In this document: one piece after another, positions 9,270 through 18,032 of the stretch | How the letters are laid out: every line of letters starts with the position of its first letter | How positions within the stretch are numbered: position 1 is the first letter of the stretch | Source of the DNA: Candidatus Competibacteraceae bacterium | GTDB taxonomy: Bacteria; Pseudomonadota; Gammaproteobacteria; Competibacterales; Competibacteraceae | DNA length: 64,000 nucleotides | NCBI GenBank assembly: GCA_016699715.1 | Contig: CP065007.1 | Location: 1,984,001-2,048,000, forward strand | Direction of reading: 5' to 3' | Made by a program: the position numbers and the translations under genes | Notes under the pieces: model-generated | Database searches by the model: none | What the model was told of the DNA's origin: nothing | What the model saw: the letters and a program-made list of their open reading frames with translations, nothing else

Positions 9270-11123
9270 ATGCCCGACTATCGTTCCCGCACTACCACTC
9301 ACGGCCGCAACATGGCGGGCGCCCGCGCCCTGTGGCGGGCCACCGGCGTCAAGGACGGCGACTTCGGTAAACCGATCATCGCGATTGCCAACTCCTTCAC
9401 TCAATTCGTGCCCGGCCACGTCCACCTCAAGGATCTGGGCCAACTGGTGGCGGGCGAGATCGAACGGGCCGGCGGCATCGCCAAGGAGTTCAACACCATC
9501 GCGGTGGATGACGGTATCGCCATGGGCCACGGCGGGATGCTGTACTCCCTACCCTCGCGCGAGCTGATCGCCGACTCGGTGGAATACATGGTCAACGCCC
9601 ACTGCGCCGACGCGCTGGTGTGCATCTCCAACTGCGACAAGATCACCCCCGGCATGTTAATGGCCGCGCTGCGACTCAACATCCCGGCCATTTTCGTTTC
9701 CGGCGGACCGATGGAGGCCGGTAAGACCCGGTTGGCCGGCAAGGACGTGAAACTGGATCTGGTGGACGCCATGGTCACCGCCGCCGATGATCGAGTGAGC
9801 GACGAAGACGTCACCCAAATCGAACGCTCGGCCTGCCCGACCTGCGGTTCCTGCTCGGGCATGTTCACCGCCAACTCCATGAACTGCCTGACCGAGGCGC
9901 TGGGCCTGAGTCTGCCCGGCAACGGCTCGCTACTCGCCACCCACGCCGATCGCCGGGAGCTGTTTCTGGAAGCCGGCCGGCGCATCGTCGAATTGGCCCG
10001 GCGCTATTACGAGCAGGGCGACGCCTCGGTGCTGCCGCGCGGCATCGCCACCTTCGAAGCCTTCGAGAATGCCATCAGCCTCGACATCGCCATGGGCGGT
10101 TCCACCAACACCGTGCTGCACCTGCTGGCCGCCGCCCAAGAGGGTGACGTAGCGTTCACCATGCGCGACATCGACCGGATGTCGCGGCAAGTACCGAATT
10201 TATGCAAGGTCGCGCCCGCCACCCAGAAATACCACATGGAGGACGTGCATCGGGCCGGCGGGGTGATTGCCATCCTCGGCGAGCTGGACCGCGCCGGACT
10301 GCTGCATCGCGACGCACGCACCGTTCACGGCGAAACACTGGCCGAGGCGCTGGACCGCTGGGACATCGCCCGGCCGACCTCCTGGGACGAGGCGCGGCTG
10401 CGCTACTCCGCCGGCCCGGCCGGCATCCCCACACAAGAGGCGTTCAGCCAGGACACCCGCTGGCCCAGCCTGGACCTGGACCGGCAAAGCGGCTGCATCC
10501 GCGACCGGGTCAACGCCTATTCGCAGGATGGTGGTCTAGCGGTGCTATACGGCAATCTGGCCGAGGAGGGCTGCATCGTCAAAACCGCCGGGGTGGACGA
10601 AGACAGCCTGGTATTCCAGGGACCGGCGCGGGTGGTGGAAAGTCAGGAAGACGCAGTGGCGGCGATTCTGAACGGATCGATCCAGGCGGGCGACGTGATA
10701 CTGATCCGCTACGAAGGTCCGCGCGGCGGCCCCGGTATGCAGGAGATGCTATATCCAACCAGCTACCTCAAATCCAAGGGTCTGGGCAAGGTCTGCGCAC
10801 TGGTCACCGACGGCCGCTTCTCTGGCGGCACCTCGGGGCTATCCATCGGCCACGTCTCCCCCGAAGCGGCCGAAGGGGGAATGATCGCTTTGGTGGAAGA
10901 AGGGGATATGATCGAAATCGACATCCCCAACCGCCGCATCCACCTGGCGGTCAACGACGGGGAACTGGCGCAACGGCGGGCAACGATGCGGGCGCGGGGC
11001 GCGGCGGCCTGGAAGCCGGCCAGCCGCCAGCGGCCGGTATCCGCCGCGTTGCGGGCCTATGCCGCCATGACCACCAGCGCCGCTCGCGGCGCGGTGCGGG
11101 ATGTCAATCAAGTCGAACGTTAA
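9270..11123 (+). CDS. ilvD: Dihydroxy-acid dehydratase
   Basis: 617 residues. Converts 2,3-dihydroxyisovalerate and 2,3-dihydroxy-3-methylvalerate to the 2-oxo acids in valine and isoleucine synthesis in the cytosol. The start MPDYRSRTTTHGRNMAGARALWRATG is the classic IlvD N-terminus. Cluster-binding cysteines are present in CISNCDKITPG (about residue 118) and CPTCGSCSGMFTANSMNC (about residue 189). The C-terminal VTDGRFSGGTSG and GHVSPEAAEGG motifs are intact. It stands alone between recB and a signalling gene, apparently monocistronic. Confidence 0.97.
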   Translation: MPDYRSRTTTHGRNMAGARALWRATGVKDGDFGKPIIAIANSFTQFVPGHVHLKDLGQLVAGEIERAGGIAKEFNTIAVDDGIAMGHGGMLYSLPSRELIADSVEYMVNAHCADALVCISNCDKITPGMLMAALRLNIPAIFVSGGPMEAGKTRLAGKDVKLDLVDAMVTAADDRVSDEDVTQIERSACPTCGSCSGMFTANSMNCLTEALGLSLPGNGSLLATHADRRELFLEAGRRIVELARRYYEQGDASVLPRGIATFEAFENAISLDIAMGGSTNTVLHLLAAAQEGDVAFTMRDIDRMSRQVPNLCKVAPATQKYHMEDVHRAGGVIAILGELDRAGLLHRDARTVHGETLAEALDRWDIARPTSWDEARLRYSAGPAGIPTQEAFSQDTRWPSLDLDRQSGCIRDRVNAYSQDGGLAVLYGNLAEEGCIVKTAGVDEDSLVFQGPARVVESQEDAVAAILNGSIQAGDVILIRYEGPRGGPGMQEMLYPTSYLKSKGLGKVCALVTDGRFSGGTSGLSIGHVSPEAAEGGMIALVEEGDMIEIDIPNRRIHLAVNDGELAQRRATMRARGAAAWKPASRQRPVSAALRAYAAMTTSAARGAVRDVNQVER

Positions 11124-11251
11124 CGAGACCCTCGGTACCGGCGGCGCGAGCCAAAACCGACCGCCGCCGGTGCGATCTGGAAGGTCCGTGTCCCCAAAAA
11201 ACACCGCTGACGATTCGATTCGGAATAACTTTTGGACTTAGGAAGATTGCC

Positions 11252-13663
11252 ATGAATCAGGCTAAAGATCAGGACAGCCAACGCCTCCAGTTGGCCAATC
11301 ACCTGAAACTGACCGAAGATTTGTGGCAAAAGTTGTACTACGTCAAGTGGAATCCCAAGTCGTTCGCGATGCTGGCGCGGTTGGCGCAGGAAATGCTGCA
11401 GAATGCGAAAACCCGCGGGGACGATCGCCTGATCAACCTGACCGCGCAACTGGAGCACCATGTCAAAATCTGCGTCACCGCCAACACTCCTCCCCGCGAG
11501 GCGGAGCGGCAGCGACTGACCGCGTTGCTCGATGCCCTGCATTACCTGCTGTTGACGGATCCTGTCTCCGGCCCGGTCGAGGACTCGCGCACTCGCCCTC
11601 TGCTGGCACCGCAACCGGAAATCTTCGTCATCGCCCCGGATGAAAACCCGCACTTAGTAGCCAAGCTTGAGGATTCCACTTACCGGGTGCGGAAAATAAC
11701 CACTCTGGCCGAGGCCGAGCAGCACTTGCGGGAGCGGATACCCGCCGCTGTTCTCATGGATGTGGACTTCCCCGAAGGACCAGAGGTGGCCGTCAAGCTG
11801 ATCACGACGCTACGCGGTCAAATCCGATTGCGGATGCCGATTTTGTTTCTGGCCGAGCGCAACGACATGGCCGCGCGACTGGATGCGGTGAGGGCCGGCA
11901 GCGCCGCGTATTTCAATAAACCCTACGACAGCGACGAAGTTATCGGAGTGCTGCGGGAATTGTTGCTACCCCAAACCGCTCAGGGTTATTACCGGGTTCT
12001 GATCGTCAACGACCGGCCGGCCGAAGCCTGGGAGATGGCGGGCATACTCGAGGAACAGGGCATCACGCCGCGGGTCGTGATCCAACCCTTGCAAGTGCTA
12101 CGGGAAATCCACCAGTTCCGACCGGATCTATTGATCGTCGATTTGGATATCAAGGAAATCAGCGGCTCCGAACTAGCGCGGGTGATCGCCCAGCACCGTG
12201 AGTTCGACATTCTGCCAATGATTCTGCTGTGCTTTCCGGCGGACATGGCGCATTACCTCATCAATCTGGACGCCCCGGGCGCCAACCTCTTGGCTAAACC
12301 GGTGCCCACCAATTATCTGTGCTGGGAAGTCAGGCAACGATTGCACCGAGCACGCGCCACCCGCGTCAGGCTGAACCTGTTGACCGAGAACGATTCGGTC
12401 AGCGGCCTGTTCAACCGCCAGCGGTTCCTGACCCTGCTGGAGCGAGTGCTCGAGACCCTGAGTCTGCGGACGCAATCGCTGGCGTTGGTGTTCGTGATGA
12501 TGGACAACCTGCGCGCCATCCGCGATTCCGCCGGGGTGGCGACCACCGACGAAGTGGTGGGACAAGCCGCCAGCCGATTGCGGCAACTGCTGACCCACGA
12601 GCAGCAGGCAGCGCGATTCAGCGACGCCATTTTCACGGTGCTGGTTCCCAATCTGCTCGGTGAACCATTACTCAAGCTGGTCCGGCGCATCCGCGACACG
12701 CTGGAAACCGGATTCTACAAGATCGGCGAGCATGCCTTATTGCTGCGGACCAGCATCGGTGTGGCGACAGCCACCGATCGCGGCCAGGACCCCCTGATGC
12801 TGATCCAGCGCGCCGATTCAGCCTGCGGTCTGGCGCGAGAGGTCAAGAGCGAGCGTCTCTACATACAGCAGGATCTCAACGTGACCAAGCGCGATCACGA
12901 AGCGTCGTCGCGAGCGCGCATGCTCCAGCAGGTCGAGGAAATCATCAAGCACGAGCGACTCTGGCTGTTGTTTCAACCCATCGCCAGCATGCGCGGCGAC
13001 GCCAACGAACGCTATGAAGCGCTGCTGCGCCTGCGCGACAATGAGGGACAGGAAATCGTGCCGGGGAGCGTGTTCGGCGTGGTGCACAACCATCAACTGG
13101 GTCAAACACTGGATCGCTGGATCATCGATCACGCCCTGGAAATGCTGCGGCAGCGACGGCAAACGACCACGCTGTTCATCAAAATCCTACCCATCACGAT
13201 GCAGGATCGGACGTTCAGTGGCTGGTTGCGGGAACGGCTGGAACAGACCGGGGTCGAGGCGCAACACCTTGTCTTCGCGGTGGCCGAAGCGACCGCTGAG
13301 CGCAGCCTGCGCGACATGTTCGGTTTTCTGGGCGGCATCAAACTGCTGGGGTGCGGGTTTTGCCTGGACCGTTTTGGCCGAGGGACGGATTCGCTGGGGT
13401 TGCTCAAGAACCTGGGCGCCGACTACGTCAAGCTGGACATGTACTTTGTCAACAACCTGGCCAGGGACGCCAAGAAACAAGAGCAGCTTCGGATTTTGGT
13501 GGAGGAGCTGGAAATACTGGGGGCGGCCACCGTGGTCGGCGGGGTGGAAGAAGTGAAAGCCATGCCGATCCTGTGGTCGCTGGGCGTCGATCTGATTCAA
13601 GGCTTTTTCCTGCAACGCCCCTACCGTGAGATGAGCTACGACTTCTCCGGCGCGGCGTTCTAA
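11252..13663 (+). CDS. Two-REC, degenerate GGDEF-EAL signalling protein
   Basis: 803 residues starting at the ATG of MNQAKDQDSQ; the open frame runs further upstream inside ilvD, but that is a shadow. A short N-terminal region (1-120) is followed by two receiver domains (about 122-245 and 246-365), with acceptor-like Asp in LMDVDFPEG and LIVDLDIKEISG. A GGDEF-type domain follows (about 375-540), in which the signature position reads RFSDAIF, so cyclase activity is unlikely. The final EAL-type domain (about 560-795) keeps EALLR but has LDRFGRG in place of DDFGTG and lacks the usual Asn and second Glu motifs, so phosphodiesterase activity is doubtful. It looks like a c-di-GMP receptor of the FimX kind, an inference from the degeneracy. 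No linked kinase is seen. Confidence 0.85.
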   Translation: MNQAKDQDSQRLQLANHLKLTEDLWQKLYYVKWNPKSFAMLARLAQEMLQNAKTRGDDRLINLTAQLEHHVKICVTANTPPREAERQRLTALLDALHYLLLTDPVSGPVEDSRTRPLLAPQPEIFVIAPDENPHLVAKLEDSTYRVRKITTLAEAEQHLRERIPAAVLMDVDFPEGPEVAVKLITTLRGQIRLRMPILFLAERNDMAARLDAVRAGSAAYFNKPYDSDEVIGVLRELLLPQTAQGYYRVLIVNDRPAEAWEMAGILEEQGITPRVVIQPLQVLREIHQFRPDLLIVDLDIKEISGSELARVIAQHREFDILPMILLCFPADMAHYLINLDAPGANLLAKPVPTNYLCWEVRQRLHRARATRVRLNLLTENDSVSGLFNRQRFLTLLERVLETLSLRTQSLALVFVMMDNLRAIRDSAGVATTDEVVGQAASRLRQLLTHEQQAARFSDAIFTVLVPNLLGEPLLKLVRRIRDTLETGFYKIGEHALLLRTSIGVATATDRGQDPLMLIQRADSACGLAREVKSERLYIQQDLNVTKRDHEASSRARMLQQVEEIIKHERLWLLFQPIASMRGDANERYEALLRLRDNEGQEIVPGSVFGVVHNHQLGQTLDRWIIDHALEMLRQRRQTTTLFIKILPITMQDRTFSGWLRERLEQTGVEAQHLVFAVAEATAERSLRDMFGFLGGIKLLGCGFCLDRFGRGTDSLGLLKNLGADYVKLDMYFVNNLARDAKKQEQLRILVEELEILGAATVVGGVEEVKAMPILWSLGVDLIQGFFLQRPYREMSYDFSGAAF

Positions 13664-13668
13664 TGCGC

Positions 13669-14553
13669 TCAATCGGCCGTCGCGCGCAGTAGGGCGGCGT
13701 AACCATCCCGGTAGCTCGGATAGCGAAACCGGAACCCACTGCCCCGTAGCCGGGCATTGCGGCAGCGCTTGCTGGCGCGCTGGCGCGGCGCGAGGCCGGG
13801 CCGATTGTTGGACCCCGGCTTCAGCGCGGGACTGGCCACCGCCGACGGTTCCGGCACGCCAAGTTGGATCGCCAGCCAGCTCAGCACCTCGGCCAACGGG
13901 GCTGGATCATCGTCGACGGCAAGGTACGACGGCGCCGGGTCCGGCAAGAACAGCAGGTGTTCCAGCACTCGGGCGCAATCGTCGCGATGGATACGATTGC
14001 TGAACACCGGCGGCCCGGCGGGACGGGTGGCGGAGCCGTCGCGAACGCTGTCGATCAGGCGAGTGCGGCCGGGACCGTAGATCCCGCCGAAACGGACCAC
14101 CACCGCCGGCCAACCGCTATCCCACAGCAGTTGTTCGCCGGCACGGATGCAACGGCCCGAGAAGCTTTCGGCGACGGCCGGCGAATTCTCGTCCACCCAT
14201 TCGCCTTGATGTTGGGCATAAACCGAGGTGCTGGAAGTAAACAGCAACCGTTTGGGCTGTTGCCCGGCCTGCCGTAAGGCGCTCAACAGATTGCGGACCC
14301 CGGCAACGTAGGCGACCTCATACAGGGCTTCGCTGAAACCGGCGGCGGCGGCGCTGTAAACCACATAATCCAGGGCTGGCGGCAATACGGTCAGGGTCGC
14401 CGGATCGGCGAGATCGGCGGCCAGCGGCCGGAGTTCCGACGGTAAATCGTCAGGGCGGCGTTTCAAACCCCAGACCCGATGGCCGGCGGCGTGTAGGCTC
14501 AGGCCCAGCCTCGTGCCGACATCGCCGCAGCCAGCAATTAGAATGCGTGCCAT
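13669..14553 (-). CDS. NAD(P)-dependent epimerase/dehydratase family protein (YeeZ-like)
   Basis: 294 residues from the ATG of MARILIAGCGDVG, which places the GxGxxG-type dinucleotide-binding loop directly after the start. An upstream in-frame start would add 53 residues without family character. The extended SDR pattern continues with LLFTSSTSVYAQHQGEWVDE and VVRFGGIYGPGR, and ends in a short Arg-rich tail. Its substrate cannot be told from sequence. It converges with the GGDEF-EAL gene (5 bp between stops) and is divergent from mutY, sharing a 33-bp promoter region. Confidence 0.85.
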   Translation of the reverse strand: MARILIAGCGDVGTRLGLSLHAAGHRVWGLKRRPDDLPSELRPLAADLADPATLTVLPPALDYVVYSAAAAGFSEALYEVAYVAGVRNLLSALRQAGQQPKRLLFTSSTSVYAQHQGEWVDENSPAVAESFSGRCIRAGEQLLWDSGWPAVVVRFGGIYGPGRTRLIDSVRDGSATRPAGPPVFSNRIHRDDCARVLEHLLFLPDPAPSYLAVDDDPAPLAEVLSWLAIQLGVPEPSAVASPALKPGSNNRPGLAPRQRASKRCRNARLRGSGFRFRYPSYRDGYAALLRATAD

Positions 14554-14586
14554 GGTCAAAATCCTCGTTGGCGATAGCGAAGGTGA

Positions 14587-15678
14587 ATGATGAATCCCGC
14601 GGAATTTGGCCGGCGCGTGCTGGAATGGTTCGATGCGCACGGCCGCAAGCAGTTGCCCTGGAAAGCGGATCCCACGCCGTACCGGGTTTGGGTGTCGGAA
14701 ATCATGCTGCAACAGACTCAGGTGGCGACGGTGATTCCCTATTATCGGCGCTTCATGGCGCGGTTTCCCGATATCGGGACGCTAGCCACCGCTGAACCGG
14801 ATGAGGTATTGCGGTTCTGGGCTGGACTGGGGTACTACGCCCGTGCCCGCCACCTGCACCAGGCGGCGCGAATTCTGCGCGACCGGTATGACGGGGAATG
14901 GCCGCTGGACAGCGCGACCTTACAGGAACTGCCGGGCATCGGTCGATCGACGGCGGGGGCGATTCTCGCCTTGGCGGCCGGGCAGCGCCAGCCGATTCTG
15001 GACGGCAACGTCAAACGCCTGCTGGCGCGATTCGCGGCGATCGAGGGTTGGCCGGGTCGATCACGCGTCCTGGCGACACTGTGGGATCTGGCCGAGCGCC
15101 ATACCCCCGTCGAGCGGGTGGCCGACTATACCCAGGCGATGATGGATCTCGGCGCGACGGTCTGCACGCCGCGCCGGCCACGCTGCGAAATGTGTCCGCT
15201 GGCGGAAGCCTGCGCCGCGCGCCAACAAGGGCGCGTGGCGGAGCTGCCGGCCTCCAAACCGCGGCGGGACTTGCCGGTACGGACCATTCGGATGTTACTG
15301 CTGCGCACGGCGGATGGCGAAGTGCTGCTGGAACGCCGGCCACCGGCGGGAATTTGGGGCGGGTTATGGAGTTTTCCCGAATGTGCGTTGGAGAGCGATA
15401 TCGTGGATTGGTGCCAGGACCGATGGGGGCTGACGGTCATCGTCGAACGACCGTGGGCCGTGGTGCGGCACAGTTTCAGCCATTTTCATCTCGATATCAC
15501 GCCGACGCCGGCGCAAGTGACCGGCCAAGATGGGCTGGTGATGGAAGGGGAACGCTTTGTCTGGTATAACACCCGCCATCCTGACGGCCGCGGGGTAGCC
15601 ACGCCGGTACGGCGGCTGCTGGCGGCATTGGCAAGCGAACTACGGAACGACGGGGATCAACGATGGCTCGAATGGTGA
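14587..15678 (+). CDS. mutY: A/G-specific adenine glycosylase MutY
   Basis: 363 residues. Removes adenine mispaired with 8-oxoguanine in base-excision repair. The EIMLQQTQVATVIPYY helix, helix-hairpin-helix LPGIGRSTAGAIL (about 116-128) with catalytic Asp in ILDGNVKRLL, and four [4Fe-4S] cysteines in CX6CX2CX5C (about 192-208) are all visible. The C-terminal NUDIX-like domain that recognises 8-oxoG follows (LLERRPPAGIWGGLWSFPE). Two adjacent ATG codons follow a GAAGGTGA ribosome site. Its end overlaps yggX by 16 bp, the standard gammaproteobacterial mutY-yggX pair. Confidence 0.97.
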   Translation: MMNPAEFGRRVLEWFDAHGRKQLPWKADPTPYRVWVSEIMLQQTQVATVIPYYRRFMARFPDIGTLATAEPDEVLRFWAGLGYYARARHLHQAARILRDRYDGEWPLDSATLQELPGIGRSTAGAILALAAGQRQPILDGNVKRLLARFAAIEGWPGRSRVLATLWDLAERHTPVERVADYTQAMMDLGATVCTPRRPRCEMCPLAEACAARQQGRVAELPASKPRRDLPVRTIRMLLLRTADGEVLLERRPPAGIWGGLWSFPECALESDIVDWCQDRWGLTVIVERPWAVVRHSFSHFHLDITPTPAQVTGQDGLVMEGERFVWYNTRHPDGRGVATPVRRLLAALASELRNDGDQRWLEW

Positions 15679-15935
15679 AATGCGTCAAGCTCGGTATCGA
15701 AACCGAGGGTCTGGACCGCCCGCCCTACCCCGGGGAGATGGGCAAGCGGCTTTTTGAACACGTTTCGAAAGCGGCCTGGCAGCAGTGGCTGCACCATCAA
15801 ACCATGCTAATCAACGAGTACCGGCTGACGCCGTTCGAACCCAAGGCCCGCCAGTTTCTGGAAGAACACATGGAACAGTTTTTCTTTGGCGAAGGCACCG
15901 CCCCACCCGAGGGCTACGTTCCGCCGGAGGCGTGA
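15663..15935 (+). CDS. yggX: Fe(2+)-trafficking / oxidative damage protection protein YggX
   Basis: 90 residues, matching the family size. MARMVKCVKLGIETEGLDRPPYPG at the start and WQQWLHHQTMLINEYRLTP in the middle are the family hallmarks, with a single conserved Cys at residue 7. The protein protects iron-sulfur clusters from oxidation, and its neighbour MutY is an FeS enzyme. The start codon lies inside the end of mutY, implying translational coupling. Confidence 0.96.
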   Translation: MARMVKCVKLGIETEGLDRPPYPGEMGKRLFEHVSKAAWQQWLHHQTMLINEYRLTPFEPKARQFLEEHMEQFFFGEGTAPPEGYVPPEA

Positions 15936-15940
15936 CGATC

Positions 15941-15969
15941 TTGACGCCTGCATGACAAGCTGCTTAAAT
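15941..15969 (+). promoter_or_regulatory. Sigma-70 promoter of tRNA-Phe
   Basis: TTGACG (15941-15946), a 17-bp spacer and TTAAAT (15964-15969), followed by a GC-rich discriminator CGCGCC. This is the arrangement of stable-RNA promoters under stringent control. It starts 6 bp after the yggX stop and 30 bp before the tRNA. Confidence 0.75.
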
Positions 15970-15998
15970 ACGCGCCTCTTTTGCACCGCACACCCCAA

Positions 15999-16074
<76 letters not shown>

Positions 16075-16079
16075 AATAG

Positions 16080-16115
16080 AAAAGGCTTGCCCGTTTTTAT
16101 TCGGCAAGCCTTTTT
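16080..16115 (+). terminator. Rho-independent terminator after tRNA-Phe
   Basis: Perfect stem AAAGGCTTGCC / GGCAAGCCTTT around an 11-nt loop, ending in a T run at 16109-16115. It lies 6 bp after the CCA end. Confidence 0.9.
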
Positions 16116-16236
16116 CCGTTGTAAGCACAGTGTAAGCAGTAGGCGCAAGTCGACGCTTACTCAAACCGCGCAATCGTCGGATCGCCGTTGCAAACCGCCG
16201 CATGGTTTGATAACCACTTTTTACCTGATCTGATCA

Positions 16237-16425
16237 TCATACCAAGAGACAGAAGGGCGACGAGGGCTTCGCTGGCTCCGCCTCGACTGCCTTTTGCCCC
16301 CGCAGGATGCCGTCGATTTGCAGGTCGCGCCACACGGCAAACTTGGGATGCAGCCAGCGGGCGAACTGAATGGGCCATTTTGGATGCAGCCCGGCACCCT
16401 GTTCGCGGTTGTTCGATCCGGCGAT
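16237..16425 (-). pseudogene. Remnant of a KilA-N domain (phage antirepressor-like) gene
   Basis: A short open stretch between in-frame stops on the minus strand encodes about 63 residues. They contain GLHPKWPIQFARWLHPKFAV followed by WRDLQIDGILRG, which corresponds to the end of the KilA-N DNA-binding domain (family pattern: ..WVHPxxAIQFAxWLSPKFAVWCxxxI..). No start codon or N-terminal half is found in this frame, so this is a decayed fragment of a phage or mobile-element gene. It lies just beyond the tRNA-Phe terminator, a usual site for integration. The rest of 16116-16569 holds no other gene that I can support. Confidence 0.6.
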
Positions 16426-16515
16426 TTATCCGTTTCTGGAGAGCGTTCCCCCCCATCTCGACCTTCCAGGAGCCAGGGGAAGCCTCGACGCCAAGGTCAG
16501 CAAGCACCGCTCACC

Positions 16516-16541
16516 TTCTGATTTTGAGGGCCTGAAAAGGG
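16516..16541 (+). repeat. 26-bp direct repeat, left copy
   Basis: Identical over 26 bases to 17883-17908; core TTTTGAGGGCCTGAAAAGGG. Similarity continues weakly to the left (CACCGCT upstream of both). The two copies bracket the fic gene and lie in the same orientation. Confidence 0.8.
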
Positions 16542-16569
16542 CTGAGCCAGGGAAGGCAGGGCGCATGGT

Positions 16570-17775
16570 CTAATCTTCGGGCGCCGATTGAACCCGCACG
16601 ATACCCGGCCATAGCCGTTCTTGCTTATCCACCACCACCAGACCTAAATCCCGCAGTCGGTGCAGATCGCGCTGCCGGGTCTTGTCGGTTAGTGTCAGAT
16701 ATAAGGTCCGATACCAGGGCGCTCGCCGTATTTCCGCCAGTGCTAAAGGCCCACCTGCTGCCAGTAACTGACTAATAAGCGTGTATTGCCGAGCATTCAA
16801 CTGTTTTTCGTCATACCATTGACGAACCTGGGACCTAAATAACAGCAATTTTACAATTTGATTCACTCGGTCATGCAGGCGGTTGATACTGACGCGCATC
16901 CCCTCCAGATGAAACTGGATAAACGGAGTATGAGGATGCGCGACTTTCCTCTTCGCATCATGGCGACAGCGATTGAACAGCGTGAAATATTCATCAATAT
17001 GCGCCAGGTAATAGCGTGCCAAGGCAAAGGGCGCATATTGAAACCCGCCCGCTTGCAACAAGGCCGCTTCCAGAACCCGCCCCACGCGCCCATTTCCATC
17101 CCAAAACGGATGAATAAGCTCATAGTAGTAATGGACGAGCGGCGCCCGAATCAACGCCGGAATCTGGCGTACTTCCAATCCTTGATGCCAAGTCACCAAC
17201 GCATGCATCAGCGTTTCGACGTCATGGCCGTGCTGAGGCGGTTGATATTGACCACCATGCGCCCGGCTACCCACATAGGTTTTGATCGCCTTGGGGTTAT
17301 CGCGGAAAACGCCGGGCTGGTTGTAGGGATGGGTCAATCGCTGCGTGATCGCCGCATGCACCTTTTGAATGAACGGCACATCCAACTGCCAACCCGGCGT
17401 CGTCGCGGCCTGTTGCGCCACATCGTAGGCCACCTTGAGATTCGCGGCCCGGAGTTGTTCCTCTTCCTTCACCTGCGCCGGGTCTAACTCCAAGACCTGC
17501 TGGGTTTCTTCCTCGGTCAGCGTCCCGCCCTCGATGGAGTTCGTGCCAAAGATGCTGCTGGCCACGACTTCTCGCTCCAATTGTCGGGCGACCTGGGAGA
17601 GTGGCGACGCATTAAACCGCTCATGGGCATCCAAAACACGTTGATACAGCCGCTCTAACGCAGTCCCGTCCACGCCCAAACGAAACGTGAAAGGGCCAAA
17701 GCGGCGGGTTTCGATCCGCACTTCCGATTCGGAAAGCGAACTCAAAGCGTCTTCGATGTCCGGCAAAATGTCCAC
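16570..17775 (-). CDS. Fic family protein (class II, self-inhibited AMP-transferase type)
   Basis: 401 residues. Fic enzymes transfer AMP (or similar groups) to Ser/Thr/Tyr of target proteins. The catalytic motif HPFWDGNGRVGR is complete at about residues 218-229. An inhibitory helix motif of the (S/T)xxxE(G/N) type is present upstream in SSIFGTNSIEGG (about residues 73-84), so the enzyme carries its own brake in the N-terminal part and needs no separate antitoxin. A C-terminal winged-helix-like region (TLTDKTRQRDLHRLRDLGLV) is common in this subgroup. The gene is bracketed by a 26-bp direct repeat and lies in the accessory region after tRNA-Phe. Target unknown. Confidence 0.92.
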   Translation of the reverse strand: MDILPDIEDALSSLSESEVRIETRRFGPFTFRLGVDGTALERLYQRVLDAHERFNASPLSQVARQLEREVVASSIFGTNSIEGGTLTEEETQQVLELDPAQVKEEEQLRAANLKVAYDVAQQAATTPGWQLDVPFIQKVHAAITQRLTHPYNQPGVFRDNPKAIKTYVGSRAHGGQYQPPQHGHDVETLMHALVTWHQGLEVRQIPALIRAPLVHYYYELIHPFWDGNGRVGRVLEAALLQAGGFQYAPFALARYYLAHIDEYFTLFNRCRHDAKRKVAHPHTPFIQFHLEGMRVSINRLHDRVNQIVKLLLFRSQVRQWYDEKQLNARQYTLISQLLAAGGPLALAEIRRAPWYRTLYLTLTDKTRQRDLHRLRDLGLVVVDKQERLWPGIVRVQSAPED

Positions 17776-17882
17776 CTAAAAAACTAAATTTCTTCACCGA
17801 TTATAGTTGGTTATCTCGATGATTGGCGAAGGATTGTCCAAGAAGATGTCCAGGCTGACAAGCCACCGAACCACCGCTGATG

Positions 17883-17908
17883 TTCTGATTTTGAGGGCCT
17901 GAAAAGGG
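17883..17908 (+). repeat. 26-bp direct repeat, right copy
   Basis: Exact copy of 16516-16541, about 110 bp upstream of the fic start. The 17776-18032 interval around it holds no gene; it must contain the fic promoter (AT-rich at 17778-17815). Confidence 0.8.
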
Positions 17909-18032
17909 TCGCCGGTCGGATGATGGCGCGCGCCGCGTTCGACCGACCGCGCCGGACCAACATTTCACGCCACCGAGACATGCTTTATCCTTGCAGCAAA
18001 CGCTTACCAAGGAAGTGCTGGGAGATCGCGGC

